Assembly (NCBI RefSeq): GCF_900188005.1
Contig: NZ_FZNR01000009.1
Coordinates: 124,001 to 188,000 of the forward strand
From: Actinoplanes regularis
Lineage (GTDB): Bacteria > Actinomycetota > Actinomycetes > Mycobacteriales > Micromonosporaceae
Direction: 5' to 3'
Length of the DNA: 64,000 bases
Shown: positions 7,616-16,421 of the stretch, piece after piece
Layout of the letters: every line of letters begins with the position of its first letter
Numbering within the stretch: the stretch's first letter is position 1
The notes under the pieces: generated by a model
The model's database searches: none
The model's input: only the letters and a program-made list of their open reading frames with translations
Told to the model about the DNA's origin: nothing
Translations under genes and position numbers: made by a program

Positions 7616-8773
7616 ATGCTGATCGTGCGGGTCGCCAACTTCGTCCACGCGTCCTCCGGCGGGCTCCGCACGGCGTTGCGGGAACTCGGGCGCGGATATC
7701 TGGCCGCCGGACATCAGGCGGTGCTGATCGTTCCCGGACCGCGGGCCGCCGAGGAGGAGACCCCGTACGGGTCCGTCGTCACCCTTCCCGGCCCGGTCGT
7801 TCCCGGCCTCGGCGGCTATCGGGTGCTGCTGAACCGGGCCGCGGTCACCAAGCGGCTGGAACGGTTGCGGCCGGACCGGATCGAGGTCCACGACCGGTCG
7901 ACGCTGCGCTGGCTGGGCTCCTGGGCACGGCGCGCGGAGGTTCCGTCGACAATGGTCTCCCACGAGAGCCTGGACGGCCTGCTGCGGCTGTTCGGGCCGG
8001 GGCGGTCGCTCGGGCTGCGGGCGGCGGACCGGTTGAACTCGCGTACGGTCCGCGCCTTCGACTCGGTGGTCTGCACCACCGGCTGGGCGGAGCGGGAGTT
8101 CACCCGGCTGGGGGCCGCGCCGGTCCGCGTACCGCTGGGGGTCGATCTGGCGCGGTTCGCGCCGGCCAACCGGGACCCGGAACTGCGCCACCGGCTCGCC
8201 GGCCCGGACCAGGTGATCCTGCTGCACTGCGGGCGGCTGTCGGCGGAGAAGGAGCCGCGGCTGTCCCTGGCGACGCTGGCCGGGCTGCGCTCCGCCGGGG
8301 TCGACGCGGTGCTGGTGGTGGCCGGTGACGGACCATTGCGGACGGCGCTCATGCGGGAGGCGCTCGAACGGCGGCTGCCGGCCACGTTCCTCGGACACGT
8401 CGCCGATCCGCTGCTGCTCGCCGCCCTGCTGGCCACCGCTGACCTCGCGCTGGCGCCCGGGCCGATCGAGACGTTCGGGCTGGCCGCGCTGGAGGCTCTG
8501 GCCAGCGGAACGCCGGTGGTGGCCCGGTCCACGAGCGCGCTGCCCGAGGTGATCGGCGAGGCGGGGGTGGCCGCGGGCGGGACCGGAGCCGCGTACGCGG
8601 CGGCTGTGCGCGGGCTGCTGGAGCGGACCCCCGGCGAGCGGCGGGCCGCGGCTCGCGCGCAGGCGGAGCGTTTCCCCTGGTCCGGCGCGGTGGACGGGTT
8701 CCTGTCGGTGCACGGGCTGTCCCGGACGCCGACCGGCCGGGTCCACGTCGCGGACCCGGCCGTCTCGCACTGA
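7616..8773 (+). CDS. Glycosyltransferase family 4 (GT-B fold)
   Basis: A 385-residue GT-B enzyme. The N-terminal domain begins LIVRVANFVHASSGGLRT, a glycine-rich acceptor-side loop. The C-terminal donor domain has LLHCGRLSAEKEPRL and a GPIETFGLAALEALASGTPVV block, whose two glutamates form the E(x7)E motif of retaining GT4 enzymes. The protein is cytoplasmic or peripheral to the membrane, with no signal peptide. It uses a nucleotide sugar (possibly GDP-mannose, as in related actinobacterial enzymes), but donor and acceptor are not visible. It is convergent with xylB; the stops are 9 bp apart. Confidence 0.85.
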   Translation: MLIVRVANFVHASSGGLRTALRELGRGYLAAGHQAVLIVPGPRAAEEETPYGSVVTLPGPVVPGLGGYRVLLNRAAVTKRLERLRPDRIEVHDRSTLRWLGSWARRAEVPSTMVSHESLDGLLRLFGPGRSLGLRAADRLNSRTVRAFDSVVCTTGWAEREFTRLGAAPVRVPLGVDLARFAPANRDPELRHRLAGPDQVILLHCGRLSAEKEPRLSLATLAGLRSAGVDAVLVVAGDGPLRTALMREALERRLPATFLGHVADPLLLAALLATADLALAPGPIETFGLAALEALASGTPVVARSTSALPEVIGEAGVAAGGTGAAYAAAVRGLLERTPGERRAAARAQAERFPWSGAVDGFLSVHGLSRTPTGRVHVADPAVSH

Positions 8774-8782
8774 CCCGACAGG

Positions 8783-10183
8783 TCAGCGGGCGCGGTCCAG
8801 GACGGCCCGCTGGGCGGCCGCGTACTGCTCGCGGATCAGCGGGACGGGGTCGTCCTCGTACAGCGAAGGGGTCTCCGCGGACCAGGCGGGCGGGGCGTCC
8901 CCGCCCGCGGCGACCCACGCGGCCTGCCGGGCCGCGCCGTCGGCGACGTACTCACCGGGCGGCGGGACCAGCACCGGCTTGCCGAACAGCGCGGGGGCGA
9001 CGCGGCGCACCGCCTCGCTCCGCGCACCGCCGCCGACCAGCACGATCCGGTTGGCCTGGGCGCCGTGGGCGACCAGCGCGTCCAACCCGTCGGCCAGGGC
9101 GCAGAGCATCCCCTCGACCGCGGCCCGGGCGAGATGTGCCGGGTCCGAGGTGCGCAGGGTCAGCCCGTGGATCGCGCCGGTGGCGTCCGGCCGGTTCGGG
9201 GTGCGCTCCCCTTCCAGGTACGGCACCAGGACCAGGCCGTCGGCACCGGCCGGGGCCGAGAGCGCGAGCCGGGACAGCTCGTCGTGCGAGACACCGAGCA
9301 GCTTGGCGGCCGCGTCCAGGACCCGGGCGGCGTTGAGCGTGACCACGATCGGCAGGAACCGCCCGGTGGTGTCGGCGAAACCGGCGACCGTGCCGCTCGG
9401 GTCGACCGGCGCCGCGTCGGAGGAGACGAAGACCGTGCCGGACGTGCCGATCGAGACGATCACGTCGCCGGGCAGCGCGCCGGTGCCGAGGGCGGCCGCC
9501 GCGTTGTCCCCGGCGCCGGGACCGAGCGGCGCGCCGTTCGGCAGGTGCCCGGCGACGCCCGTCGGGCCCAGCACCTCGGGCACGATCAGGTCCCGCCCGA
9601 AGCCGAGCTCGAGCAGGTCGTGCCGGTACTCGTTGGTCTTGGCCGACCAGTAGAGCGTGCCGCTGGCGTCACTGCGGTCGGTCCTGAGATCCGCGAGGCT
9701 GGTGGACCCGGAAAGTTTCCAGGTCAGCCAGTCGTGCGGGAGGCAGACCGCGGCGACGAGATCGGCCAGATCCGGCTCGTTGCGGGCCAGCCAGCGCAGC
9801 TTGGTCAGGGTGAAGCTGGCGACCGGCACGATGCCGACCGCTTCCGCCCACCGGTCCGGGCCACCCAGCTCCGCGATCAGGTCCGCGGCCGCACCGGCGC
9901 TGCGGGTGTCGTTCCACAGCAGCGCCGGGCGGACGATCTCGCCCCGCTCGTCGAGCACGACCATGCCGTGCTGCTGACCGGCCACCGAGGCGGCGGCCAC
10001 GTCGTCCAGACCGCCGGCCTCGTCGATCGCCGACCGCAGGGCCGACCACCAGGCGTCCGGATGCACCTCGGTGCCGTCCGGATGCGCGGCCCGGCCCTGC
10101 CGGACGAGCTTGCCGGTCTCGGCGTCCCGGATGACGACCTTGCACGACTGCGTCGAGCTGTCGATTCCGGCAACGAGCGCCAT
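8783..10183 (-). CDS. xylB: Xylulokinase
   Basis: A 466-residue FGGY-family kinase. The N-terminal phosphate loop reads GIDSSTQSCKVV, followed by the xylulokinase-type AGQQHGMVVLD segment and, in the second half, IVSIGTSGTVF and the GGGARS adenosine motif. It phosphorylates D-xylulose with ATP. Its ATG lies 2 bp after the xylA stop, so xylAB is an operon. The adjacent divergent ROK regulator supports the xylose assignment. Confidence 0.93.
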   Translation of the reverse strand: MALVAGIDSSTQSCKVVIRDAETGKLVRQGRAAHPDGTEVHPDAWWSALRSAIDEAGGLDDVAAASVAGQQHGMVVLDERGEIVRPALLWNDTRSAGAAADLIAELGGPDRWAEAVGIVPVASFTLTKLRWLARNEPDLADLVAAVCLPHDWLTWKLSGSTSLADLRTDRSDASGTLYWSAKTNEYRHDLLELGFGRDLIVPEVLGPTGVAGHLPNGAPLGPGAGDNAAAALGTGALPGDVIVSIGTSGTVFVSSDAAPVDPSGTVAGFADTTGRFLPIVVTLNAARVLDAAAKLLGVSHDELSRLALSAPAGADGLVLVPYLEGERTPNRPDATGAIHGLTLRTSDPAHLARAAVEGMLCALADGLDALVAHGAQANRIVLVGGGARSEAVRRVAPALFGKPVLVPPPGEYVADGAARQAAWVAAGGDAPPAWSAETPSLYEDDPVPLIREQYAAAQRAVLDRAR

Positions 10184-10185
10184 GG

Positions 10186-11370
10186 TTAGCGGGCCCCGAG
10201 CAGGTGCTCGATCGCGAGCTGGTTGAGCTTGACGAAGCCGTAGCCCTGGGCGCCGGCGGCGTCCACGTCGTACTCCTCGAAGGCGCTGCGGTCGGCGAGC
10301 AGGTCGGCGTACGTCTCACCGGGGTTGAGGGTCGGCGTGGACAGCTCGGCGACCTTGGCCGCGGCGAGCGCCTCCTGCACCTCGGGGTCGGCACGGAACG
10401 CCTTGGCCCGCTCCTTGAGCAGCAGGTACATCCTGATGTTCGCCTTGGCGGACTCCCAGACGCCGTCGAAGTCCTCGGTGCGGGACGGCTTGTAGTCGAA
10501 GTGGCGGGGGCCGTCGTAGGCCCGGCCGCCGTTCGCGCCGTTCTCCAGCAGGTCGACCAGGGAGAACGCGTTGAGCAGGTCGCCGTGACCGAAGACCAGG
10601 TCCTGGTCGTACTTCGGGCCGTGCTGGCCGTTCAGGTCGATGTGGAACAGCTTCCCGTGCCACAGCGCCTGGGCGATGCCCTGGGTGAAGTTGAGGTTCG
10701 ACATCTGCTCGTGGCCGACCTCGGGGTTGATGCCGAAGAGCTCCGGCCGCTCCAGCTCCTGCACGAATGCGATGGCGTGCCCGGCGGTGGGGAGCAGGAT
10801 GTCGCCGCGGGGCTCGTTCGGCTTCGGCTCGATGGCGAAGCGGAGGCCGTAGCCGCGGTCCTCGGAGTACTGCGCGAGCAGGTTGAGCGCCTCGCGGTAG
10901 CGGTCGAGCGCGGCCCGCACGTCCTTGGCCGAGTCGTACTCCGCGCCCTCGCGGCCGCCCCAGAGCACCAGGGTCTTCGCGCCCAGCTCGGCGCCGAGGT
11001 CCATCTGGCGCAGCACCTTGCGCAGCGCGTAGCGCCGGACCGAGCGGTCGTTGCTGGTGAAGCCGCCGTCCTTGAACACCGGGTGGCTGAAGAGGTTGGT
11101 CGTCACCATCGGGACGATCAGGCCGGTCTCGTCGAGCGCCTTCTTGAAGCCGGCGATGACCCCGTCCCGGGTCTGCGCGTCCGCGCCGAACGGGACCAGG
11201 TCGTCGTCGTGGAACGTGATGCCGTAGGCGCCGATCTCGGCGAGCTTGTGCACGGCCTCGATCGGGTCGAGCGCCGGGCGGGTGGCCTCACCGAACGGAT
11301 CGCGGGCCGGCCAGCCGACGGTCCAGAGACCGAAGGAGAACTTGTCTTCGCGTGTGGCCTGGAGCGACAC
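10186..11370 (-). CDS. xylA: Xylose isomerase
   Basis: A 394-residue isomerase of the class I size found in Streptomyces and Actinoplanes. It starts with a TREDKFSFGLWTVGW region, has the catalytic His54/Asp57 pair in TFHDDDL, the metal-site glutamate in AIEPKPNEP, and FHIDLNGQ near the second metal site. It interconverts D-xylose and D-xylulose, and also D-glucose and D-fructose. It is first in the xylAB operon and divergent from the ROK regulator with 85 bp between the starts. Confidence 0.96.
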   Translation of the reverse strand: MSLQATREDKFSFGLWTVGWPARDPFGEATRPALDPIEAVHKLAEIGAYGITFHDDDLVPFGADAQTRDGVIAGFKKALDETGLIVPMVTTNLFSHPVFKDGGFTSNDRSVRRYALRKVLRQMDLGAELGAKTLVLWGGREGAEYDSAKDVRAALDRYREALNLLAQYSEDRGYGLRFAIEPKPNEPRGDILLPTAGHAIAFVQELERPELFGINPEVGHEQMSNLNFTQGIAQALWHGKLFHIDLNGQHGPKYDQDLVFGHGDLLNAFSLVDLLENGANGGRAYDGPRHFDYKPSRTEDFDGVWESAKANIRMYLLLKERAKAFRADPEVQEALAAAKVAELSTPTLNPGETYADLLADRSAFEEYDVDAAGAQGYGFVKLNQLAIEHLLGAR

Positions 11371-11406
11371 GGGTTACCTCCACGAAACACTGGGAAACCG
11401 CTGCGA

Positions 11407-11428
11407 TTTGTTTATTGGCTGAATTATT
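11407..11428. promoter_or_regulatory. Candidate ROK/XylR operator between xylA and the regulator
   Basis: An AT-rich island in the 85-bp divergent region reads TTTGTTTAT, then GGCTG, then AATTATT, an imperfect inverted repeat. The ATAAACAAA half (minus-strand reading) recurs in the GH42/GH95 intergenic region at 61412-61435. XylR/ROK operators in other bacteria are built on GTTT/AAAC half-sites. The position fits repression of xylA and autoregulation; this is inferred, not shown. Confidence 0.5.
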
Positions 11429-11455
11429 TGACCGGGGTATGGCATTGTCAAGGCC

Positions 11456-12586
11456 GTGACGGCCCGGATCTCCTCCCCCGCGAGTGCACCCGTCCGGCAG
11501 TCCAGCGTGCGGGCCCATAATCTCGCGCTGGTCCTGGACACCGTGGCGAACAGCGCGGATCGGCCCTCCCGGGCGGCCGTCGCGGCCGCCACCGGGCTCA
11601 CCCGGGCCACCGTCTCCGCGCTGGTCGACGACCTGATCGCGGGCGGGCTGCTGACCGAGGTCGACCCGCCGCCGCGCACCGGGGCCGGGCGGCCCGCCAC
11701 CGGTCTCGCGCTCACCTCGGCCGGCCCAGCCGGCCTGGGCCTGGAGATCAACATCGACTACCTGGCCGCCTGCGTCGTCGACCTGACCGGCACGGTCCGG
11801 CACCGCTTCGCCGAGCACGCCGACCAGCGCCCGGCCGGGGCCACCGCGGCGCTCGCCGCGCTGGGCCGGCTGGGCGCCCGGGCCCGGCTCGCCGCCGAGG
11901 CGGACGGCCTGACCGTCGCCGGCGCCGCGCTCGCCGTGCCCGGCCTGGTCTCCGGCTCCTCGGTCCGGGTCGCGCCCAACCTGGGCTGGCAGGACGTGGA
12001 CGCGCCGGCCCTGCTGCGCGGCGTGCCGGAGCTGGCCGACCTGACGATCGCCGTCGACAACGAGGCGAATCTCGCCGCCCTGGGCGAGCTGCGGGTCACC
12101 GGCGGCAAACCCGACTTCCTGTACGTGTCGGGCGAGATCGGCATCGGCGCCGGGCTGGTGATCGACGGCGAGCTCTACCGCGGGGTCCGGGGCTGGAGCG
12201 GCGAGATCGGGCACGTCACGGTCTACCCGGACGGTCGCCCCTGCCGCTGCGGCGCGAACGGCTGCCTGGAGCAGTACGCCGGCCAGGAGGCGCTCGCCGC
12301 CGACGAACCGCTGGCCGCCGCGGCGCTGGGCATCGCGCTCTCCGCGGTGGTCAACCTGCTCGACGTGCCGGTGATCGTGCTGGGTGGGGCGTACGTGCCG
12401 CACTTCGGGCGGCTGCGGGACGGGATCGAGGCGGAGCTGCGGCGGCGGGTGCTGACCGCGGGGCTGGCGCCGGTCACGCTGCGAGCGGCGAGCCTCGGGG
12501 CGGAGGCGGCGGTGCGCGGCGCCGCGGACGTGGTGATCCGGGCGGTTCGCGACGATCCGGCCGCCTGGCTGCGCCGTACCCGATAG
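11456..12586 (+). CDS. ROK-family transcriptional regulator, likely xylose repressor
   Basis: A 376-residue protein from GTG 11456. The N-terminal winged helix-turn-helix spans about residues 18-65 (SRAAVAAATGLTRATVSALV then DDLIAGGLL). The ROK sugar-kinase-like domain follows, with the zinc motif CRCGANGCLEQY near residue 262. In XylR-type ROK repressors the sugar is bound and not phosphorylated. Divergence from xylAB with an operator-like repeat between them makes it the likely regulator of that operon. The name xylR fits the context but is not certain. Confidence 0.85.
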   Translation: MTARISSPASAPVRQSSVRAHNLALVLDTVANSADRPSRAAVAAATGLTRATVSALVDDLIAGGLLTEVDPPPRTGAGRPATGLALTSAGPAGLGLEINIDYLAACVVDLTGTVRHRFAEHADQRPAGATAALAALGRLGARARLAAEADGLTVAGAALAVPGLVSGSSVRVAPNLGWQDVDAPALLRGVPELADLTIAVDNEANLAALGELRVTGGKPDFLYVSGEIGIGAGLVIDGELYRGVRGWSGEIGHVTVYPDGRPCRCGANGCLEQYAGQEALAADEPLAAAALGIALSAVVNLLDVPVIVLGGAYVPHFGRLRDGIEAELRRRVLTAGLAPVTLRAASLGAEAAVRGAADVVIRAVRDDPAAWLRRTR

Positions 12587-12603
12587 CTCCGCGGAAAGTC
12601 GAA

Positions 12604-12635
12604 GCGGCCGCCACCCCCTGGGGGATGGCGGCCGC
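12604..12635. terminator. Bidirectional terminator between ROK gene and VWA gene
   Basis: GCGGCCGCCA pairs with TGGCGGCCGC, with an inner CCCCC/GGGGG extension. It lies between two convergent genes. Confidence 0.75.
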
Positions 12636-12652
12636 GTGGTTGCCGGACGGTC

Positions 12653-14440
12653 CTACTGAACGCCGGTCCGCGAACCGATCGCCTGCAGGAAGATGTCGGT
12701 GATCTTCGTCGGGTCCTCGGCGATGAAGACGCCGCTGCCCTTGACCGCCCCCGAGATCGTCTTGAGCTCGCCCTTGTCCACCTCGGTGCCGATACCGATC
12801 AGCACGAGCCGGATGGGCTTCTTCGGATCCTGGGCCTTCTTCAGGTCCTCGAGCAGGGTCTGCTGACTGATGCCGTCGTCGTTGTCGTTCTGCCCGTCGG
12901 TGAACAGAAGGACCGAGTTGGCCTTGCCCGGCTGCCAGCTGGCCTTAGCCGCGTTGTAGGCGTCCCGCACCGTGTTGTAAAGGCCGGTGTTGCCATCCGG
13001 CTTCGGGTTCAGCTTCGGGATCGTCTCCGCGACGGCGGTCCGGCCGCTGGCCAGCGGCGTGACCTTGATCATCTGCTTCCACGCCTTCGTGCCGTTCATG
13101 TTGGTGGAGAAGGCCCACACGCCGACCGCCCACTCGTCGCTGAACAGCGAGAGACCGGTCACCGCCGCTTTCTGGGTGACCTGCGCCTTGCTCTGGTTAC
13201 CCGCGGTCGGCACCGGGTCGCCCATCGAACCGGAGACGTCGAAGACCGCCAGCACCCGGCCCGGCTGGGTGGTCGCGTTCCAGGTACCGACCACCTTGCT
13301 CACCGCGGTGGCGTCCACGCCGGCGGCGGCAGTGCCGCCGGTTTCACCGCCACCGGCCGCGGCGGTGATCGCCGGAGACGCGGAGGGCGCACCGATCGGC
13401 GCGACGAAACCGGCACCGTACGTACCGTCCGGGGCACGCAGGCCGTGGCCGGCGAGCTCGTTCTTGAACGAGCTCGCGGTGAGCTGCTTGAGCAGACCCT
13501 GCGCGGCGCTGATCTTCTGACCGTCGACGACCTGCGGCAGCACCGTGAACGGGTAGTCCAGCGGGACCGAGGAACCGTCCAGGTAGACCGCGCTCAGCTC
13601 CACCGGCGGACGCTTCGCGTTGTACGAGATCACGTCCTCCTCGGAGAGCGGCGCGGCGCCGAGGCTCTCCGAGAGGGTGGCGGCATCGGCGGCCTTCGGG
13701 AACTGCGCCAGCAGCTCTTCCCGCAACTCCGAGCGGCTCTTGGAGAGGTAGGTGAGCGCCGAGACCAGAGCCTGGACGGAGCCCTTACCGGCACTGGCCG
13801 CCTGCTGGATAGCCATCAGGGCGGTCAGACCGGACGCATCCTTGGCCGGGTTGACGATGCCGAACTTCGCCGCCTCCGCCGAGCCGAGCTGCGCCTTGAG
13901 CAGCGAGGCCAGAGCGACCTTCTTGCCCTCCAGCTTCTGACTCTGCGCGATCGGCTGTGGCATCGCGACGACCAGTGGGCTCTGTGCCACTGAGGTGACC
14001 TTGGTGGGCTGGAAGCCGGACGCCTCGTTACGCAGGCGCAGCTGCCAGGTGGACGAGTCCGGGATCCAGACGTCGGGCACCTGGATCGTGCCGTCGGCCT
14101 GACCCAACCCGGCTAGGAGGACACCGTGCTCACGGGCGATCGCACTGGCCATATCGGCCGGATTGACAGGCGTCACCGCGACCGAGACACAGGTACCGCC
14201 GACGTTGCCTCCGTCCTTGGACCAGGCATCCGCGGCGCTGATGACGGCGGGTGATATCTCAGGGGCTGCAGCGACGGTCAGCGGGATGGAACCGGTGCAC
14301 TTGGAATCAGCCAGTTGGCTGTATGCGAACCAGGTTCCCGAGACGACGACGACGATTGCCATCGCTCCGCCGACGACGCTCGCCCCTTTTAAGTTGAAGT
14401 TTCTACGATGGCGGCCAGACACGCGCTCCATACTGCGCAT
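12653..14440 (-). CDS. Membrane-anchored substrate-binding-like / VWA-domain protein
   Basis: A 595-residue protein. One uncleaved transmembrane segment at about residues 25-45 follows an Arg-rich start. Residues 50-340 resemble an extracellular solute-binding fold (VPDVWIPDSSTWQLRL and LVVAMPQPIA are typical of these proteins). The C-terminal 200 residues are a von Willebrand A domain with the MIDAS motif DVSGSMG and a later LLFTDGQND strand. The architecture, a binding-protein-like half plus VWA outside the membrane, recurs in actinobacteria; its role is unknown. No transporter genes lie beside it. An alternative Met is at residue 4. Confidence 0.8.
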   Translation of the reverse strand: MRSMERVSGRHRRNFNLKGASVVGGAMAIVVVVSGTWFAYSQLADSKCTGSIPLTVAAAPEISPAVISAADAWSKDGGNVGGTCVSVAVTPVNPADMASAIAREHGVLLAGLGQADGTIQVPDVWIPDSSTWQLRLRNEASGFQPTKVTSVAQSPLVVAMPQPIAQSQKLEGKKVALASLLKAQLGSAEAAKFGIVNPAKDASGLTALMAIQQAASAGKGSVQALVSALTYLSKSRSELREELLAQFPKAADAATLSESLGAAPLSEEDVISYNAKRPPVELSAVYLDGSSVPLDYPFTVLPQVVDGQKISAAQGLLKQLTASSFKNELAGHGLRAPDGTYGAGFVAPIGAPSASPAITAAAGGGETGGTAAAGVDATAVSKVVGTWNATTQPGRVLAVFDVSGSMGDPVPTAGNQSKAQVTQKAAVTGLSLFSDEWAVGVWAFSTNMNGTKAWKQMIKVTPLASGRTAVAETIPKLNPKPDGNTGLYNTVRDAYNAAKASWQPGKANSVLLFTDGQNDNDDGISQQTLLEDLKKAQDPKKPIRLVLIGIGTEVDKGELKTISGAVKGSGVFIAEDPTKITDIFLQAIGSRTGVQ

Positions 14441-14611
14441 CCCAAGACCCGAATGCCATATACGTTCGGTCGAAACTTACTCAGATTGGCGTTTGCCGAT
14501 CTAGAAAACACCCAGCGTAGTCACGCCACCTCAGGCAGTATCAAGTCCGGGCGTCCGAGCGCCCGCTTTTAACCACAAAGATCATTGATGCCCTCGGGTG
14601 CCCGATCTGAC

Positions 14612-15670
14612 CTATAGCCTGATCATCGGCGGGTTCCAGCGAAGCAGACAGGTGGGGCTCAGCTCAGCGGCCGGCTCCCCTTGCGCAACGGGAATTCCGG
14701 TGTCCGGATCGACTCGAAAAACCGTCACGTTGTGTGAACGCTGATTGGCTACGTAGAGGTACTCAGCAATCAAGATCATGTGCCGTGGCCAGACTCCGCC
14801 GGTCGAGGTCTCGGCCATCCTCACGGCGCTCTCGCCGTCCCACCCGAAGGTGGTCACGGTGTCCGGCCCACGGTTCGCCAGGTACACGAAACGACCGTCC
14901 CGGCCGGTGGTCACCTCGGACGGGTAGACCGCGCCGGTCGCCTCGCTCGCCGCGACCTCGCCGCCGGCCTCCAGCGTCGGACCGCCTGCCGCCCGGTACC
15001 AGCCCAGCGTCCCGCTCAGCTCGCCGGCCAGGAAGAGCACGCCGTCGGCCGTATGGGTCAGATGCCGCGGCCCGGCGCCGGGCTTCGCCTCCACCGCCGG
15101 CTCCGGCGAGCCGAGCCGGCCGGAGACCGGGTCCAGGCGCGACCGCCACACCCGGTCCGAACCGAGATCGGAGATCAGCACGTCGGGACCGTTACGGTCG
15201 GGCACCACCATGTGCGCGTGCGGGCTCGCCTGACGTTCCAGGTTCGGACCGGCGCCGGTCAGGGTGAGCAGATCGGTGCGCTCCCCCGGCGCGCCTTCGG
15301 CGTCCAGCGGATGTACGGACACCGAGCCGCTCGAGTAGTTCGCCACGACCAGATGCCCGCCGTCAGCGGTGACCGCGAGGTGACACGGGTCGGCGCCGCC
15401 GGTCGGTCGGGTCGCGAGCGGGGTCAGCGAGCAGTCCGGGCCGACCGCGAAGGCGGAGACGGTCCCCTCCGTCAACTCGTTGACGGCGTAGAGGACCGGG
15501 AGGGTCGGGTGCTGGACCAGGAAGGAGGGGGACGGGGTGCGTGCGGCGAGCCCGAGCCGGGTCAACTGCCCGGTCGCGGGGTCTCGGCGCAGCAGCGTGA
15601 TGCCGTCGCCCTCACCTCCGGTGTGCCCTGTGTAGGAACCGACGAAGACGTACTCAGCGTTCGCGCCCAT
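14612..15670 (-). CDS. Lactonase-family beta-propeller (6-phosphogluconolactonase-like)
   Basis: A 352-residue seven-bladed propeller of the lactonase (YbhE/Pgl) family. It begins YVFVGSYTGHTGGEGDGI and carries recurrent blade motifs such as PSFLVQHPTLPVLYAVNE, DPCHLAVTADGGHLVVANY and GPRHLTHTADG. YbhE-type enzymes hydrolyse 6-phosphogluconolactone, but many actinobacterial members are uncharacterised. It is on the same strand as the VWA gene and 171 bp upstream of it. The decayed LacI gene lies divergently upstream and may once have regulated it. Confidence 0.82.
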   Translation of the reverse strand: MGANAEYVFVGSYTGHTGGEGDGITLLRRDPATGQLTRLGLAARTPSPSFLVQHPTLPVLYAVNELTEGTVSAFAVGPDCSLTPLATRPTGGADPCHLAVTADGGHLVVANYSSGSVSVHPLDAEGAPGERTDLLTLTGAGPNLERQASPHAHMVVPDRNGPDVLISDLGSDRVWRSRLDPVSGRLGSPEPAVEAKPGAGPRHLTHTADGVLFLAGELSGTLGWYRAAGGPTLEAGGEVAASEATGAVYPSEVTTGRDGRFVYLANRGPDTVTTFGWDGESAVRMAETSTGGVWPRHMILIAEYLYVANQRSHNVTVFRVDPDTGIPVAQGEPAAELSPTCLLRWNPPMIRL

Positions 15671-15880
15671 GCCCCGATCCCATCACAGCCCGGTCCGGAA
15701 ATCTCATCGCCATCACTTCTTTCCCGGCACAGAGGCCGTGACGTGCTGTGCCGGCACAGAGATGCCACCTCCGCTCACCTTCCGGCATCCGGTTGCCGAC
15801 GGCAGCCGGCGCGTCCCGGCGTCCACCGCGTCCGGCGTTACGGTGCGGCCAGCGGAAAGGAGCGGTGACCGGGTGCCGGG

Positions 15881-16050
15881 GTGACGTCGCAAGCGATCGC
15901 GGACCGGGCCGGCGTGAGCCGGATGACGGTGTCCAACGCGTCTCCTTTCCCGACCGGCCTGGCGATCAGCCTGCTCACCTCGTCCGGCGCGGGCGACCTG
16001 ATTCCGGCCCGAGACGGGGCGATGGACGGTGCGCTGGTCTACCTCCAGCC
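15881..16050 (+). pseudogene. Decayed LacI-family regulator
   Basis: From GTG 15881 the frame gives a clear LacI DNA-binding helix-turn-helix (TSQAIADRAGVSRMTVSNA), the usual extreme N-terminus of the family. After this the hinge and most of the roughly 270-residue sugar-binding domain are missing. What follows includes a fragment like an internal LacI strand (GAMDGALVYLQP) and then unrelated sequence in the same frame up to 16354. The sequence therefore looks like a deletion remnant. A GGAAAGGAG stretch is present about 20 bases upstream, possibly the original ribosome-binding site. Confidence 0.6.
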
Positions 16051-16176
16051 GAGGCGGCATCGAACCACTGATCATCCGCGATCCGTTCGAGCGGGTCGAC
16101 GCCATTCGCCGCGACGCCCGCGAACTGTGCCCCGCCCGGCCCTCACGACGATCCGCCAAGACATAGAAGGAAAAAG

Positions 16177-16212
16177 GAAGGGCAGCGGCCGCTTCGCTGA
16201 CCGCTGCCCTTC
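16177..16212 (-). terminator. Rho-independent terminator for the RHS operon
   Basis: A 12-bp perfect stem (GAAGGGCAGCGG with CCGCTGCCCTTC) is followed on the minus strand by CTTTTT. It is the strongest T-tract terminator downstream of the RHS immunity gene. Confidence 0.75.
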
Positions 16213-16349
16213 AGTCCACCCGGGACGGCAAGCCGTCTCCAGCACCACAGGTCTTGCTCCGAGCCACACTGACCATCCGCGACAGCACCGGCCCGTCGCC
16301 GCGACAGCTTTCCGCCATTCCGTTCGACTCCGACCGGACAGCAGACGAC

Positions 16350-16391
16350 GATAGCGGCCTGAACCGCATCCAGGCAGTTCAGACCGCTATC
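16350..16391 (-). terminator. Stem-loop just after the RHS immunity gene
   Basis: GATAGCGGCCTGAAC pairs with GTTCAGACCGCTATC (14 of 15). It lies 31 bp after the immunity stop with no clear T-tract. Confidence 0.5.
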
Positions 16392-16421
16392 GATCAAACA
16401 CACGCAGAGAGCCTCGCGTCG

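Larger units (their letters stand above)
15671..16421. other. 750-bp region with regulator remnant and terminators only
   Basis: Between the lactonase start and the RHS immunity stop there is no intact gene. It holds the LacI remnant (15881-16050) and two stem-loops downstream of the RHS operon. Several short open frames here have no recognisable similarity and no supporting ribosome-binding site. Confidence 0.6.
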
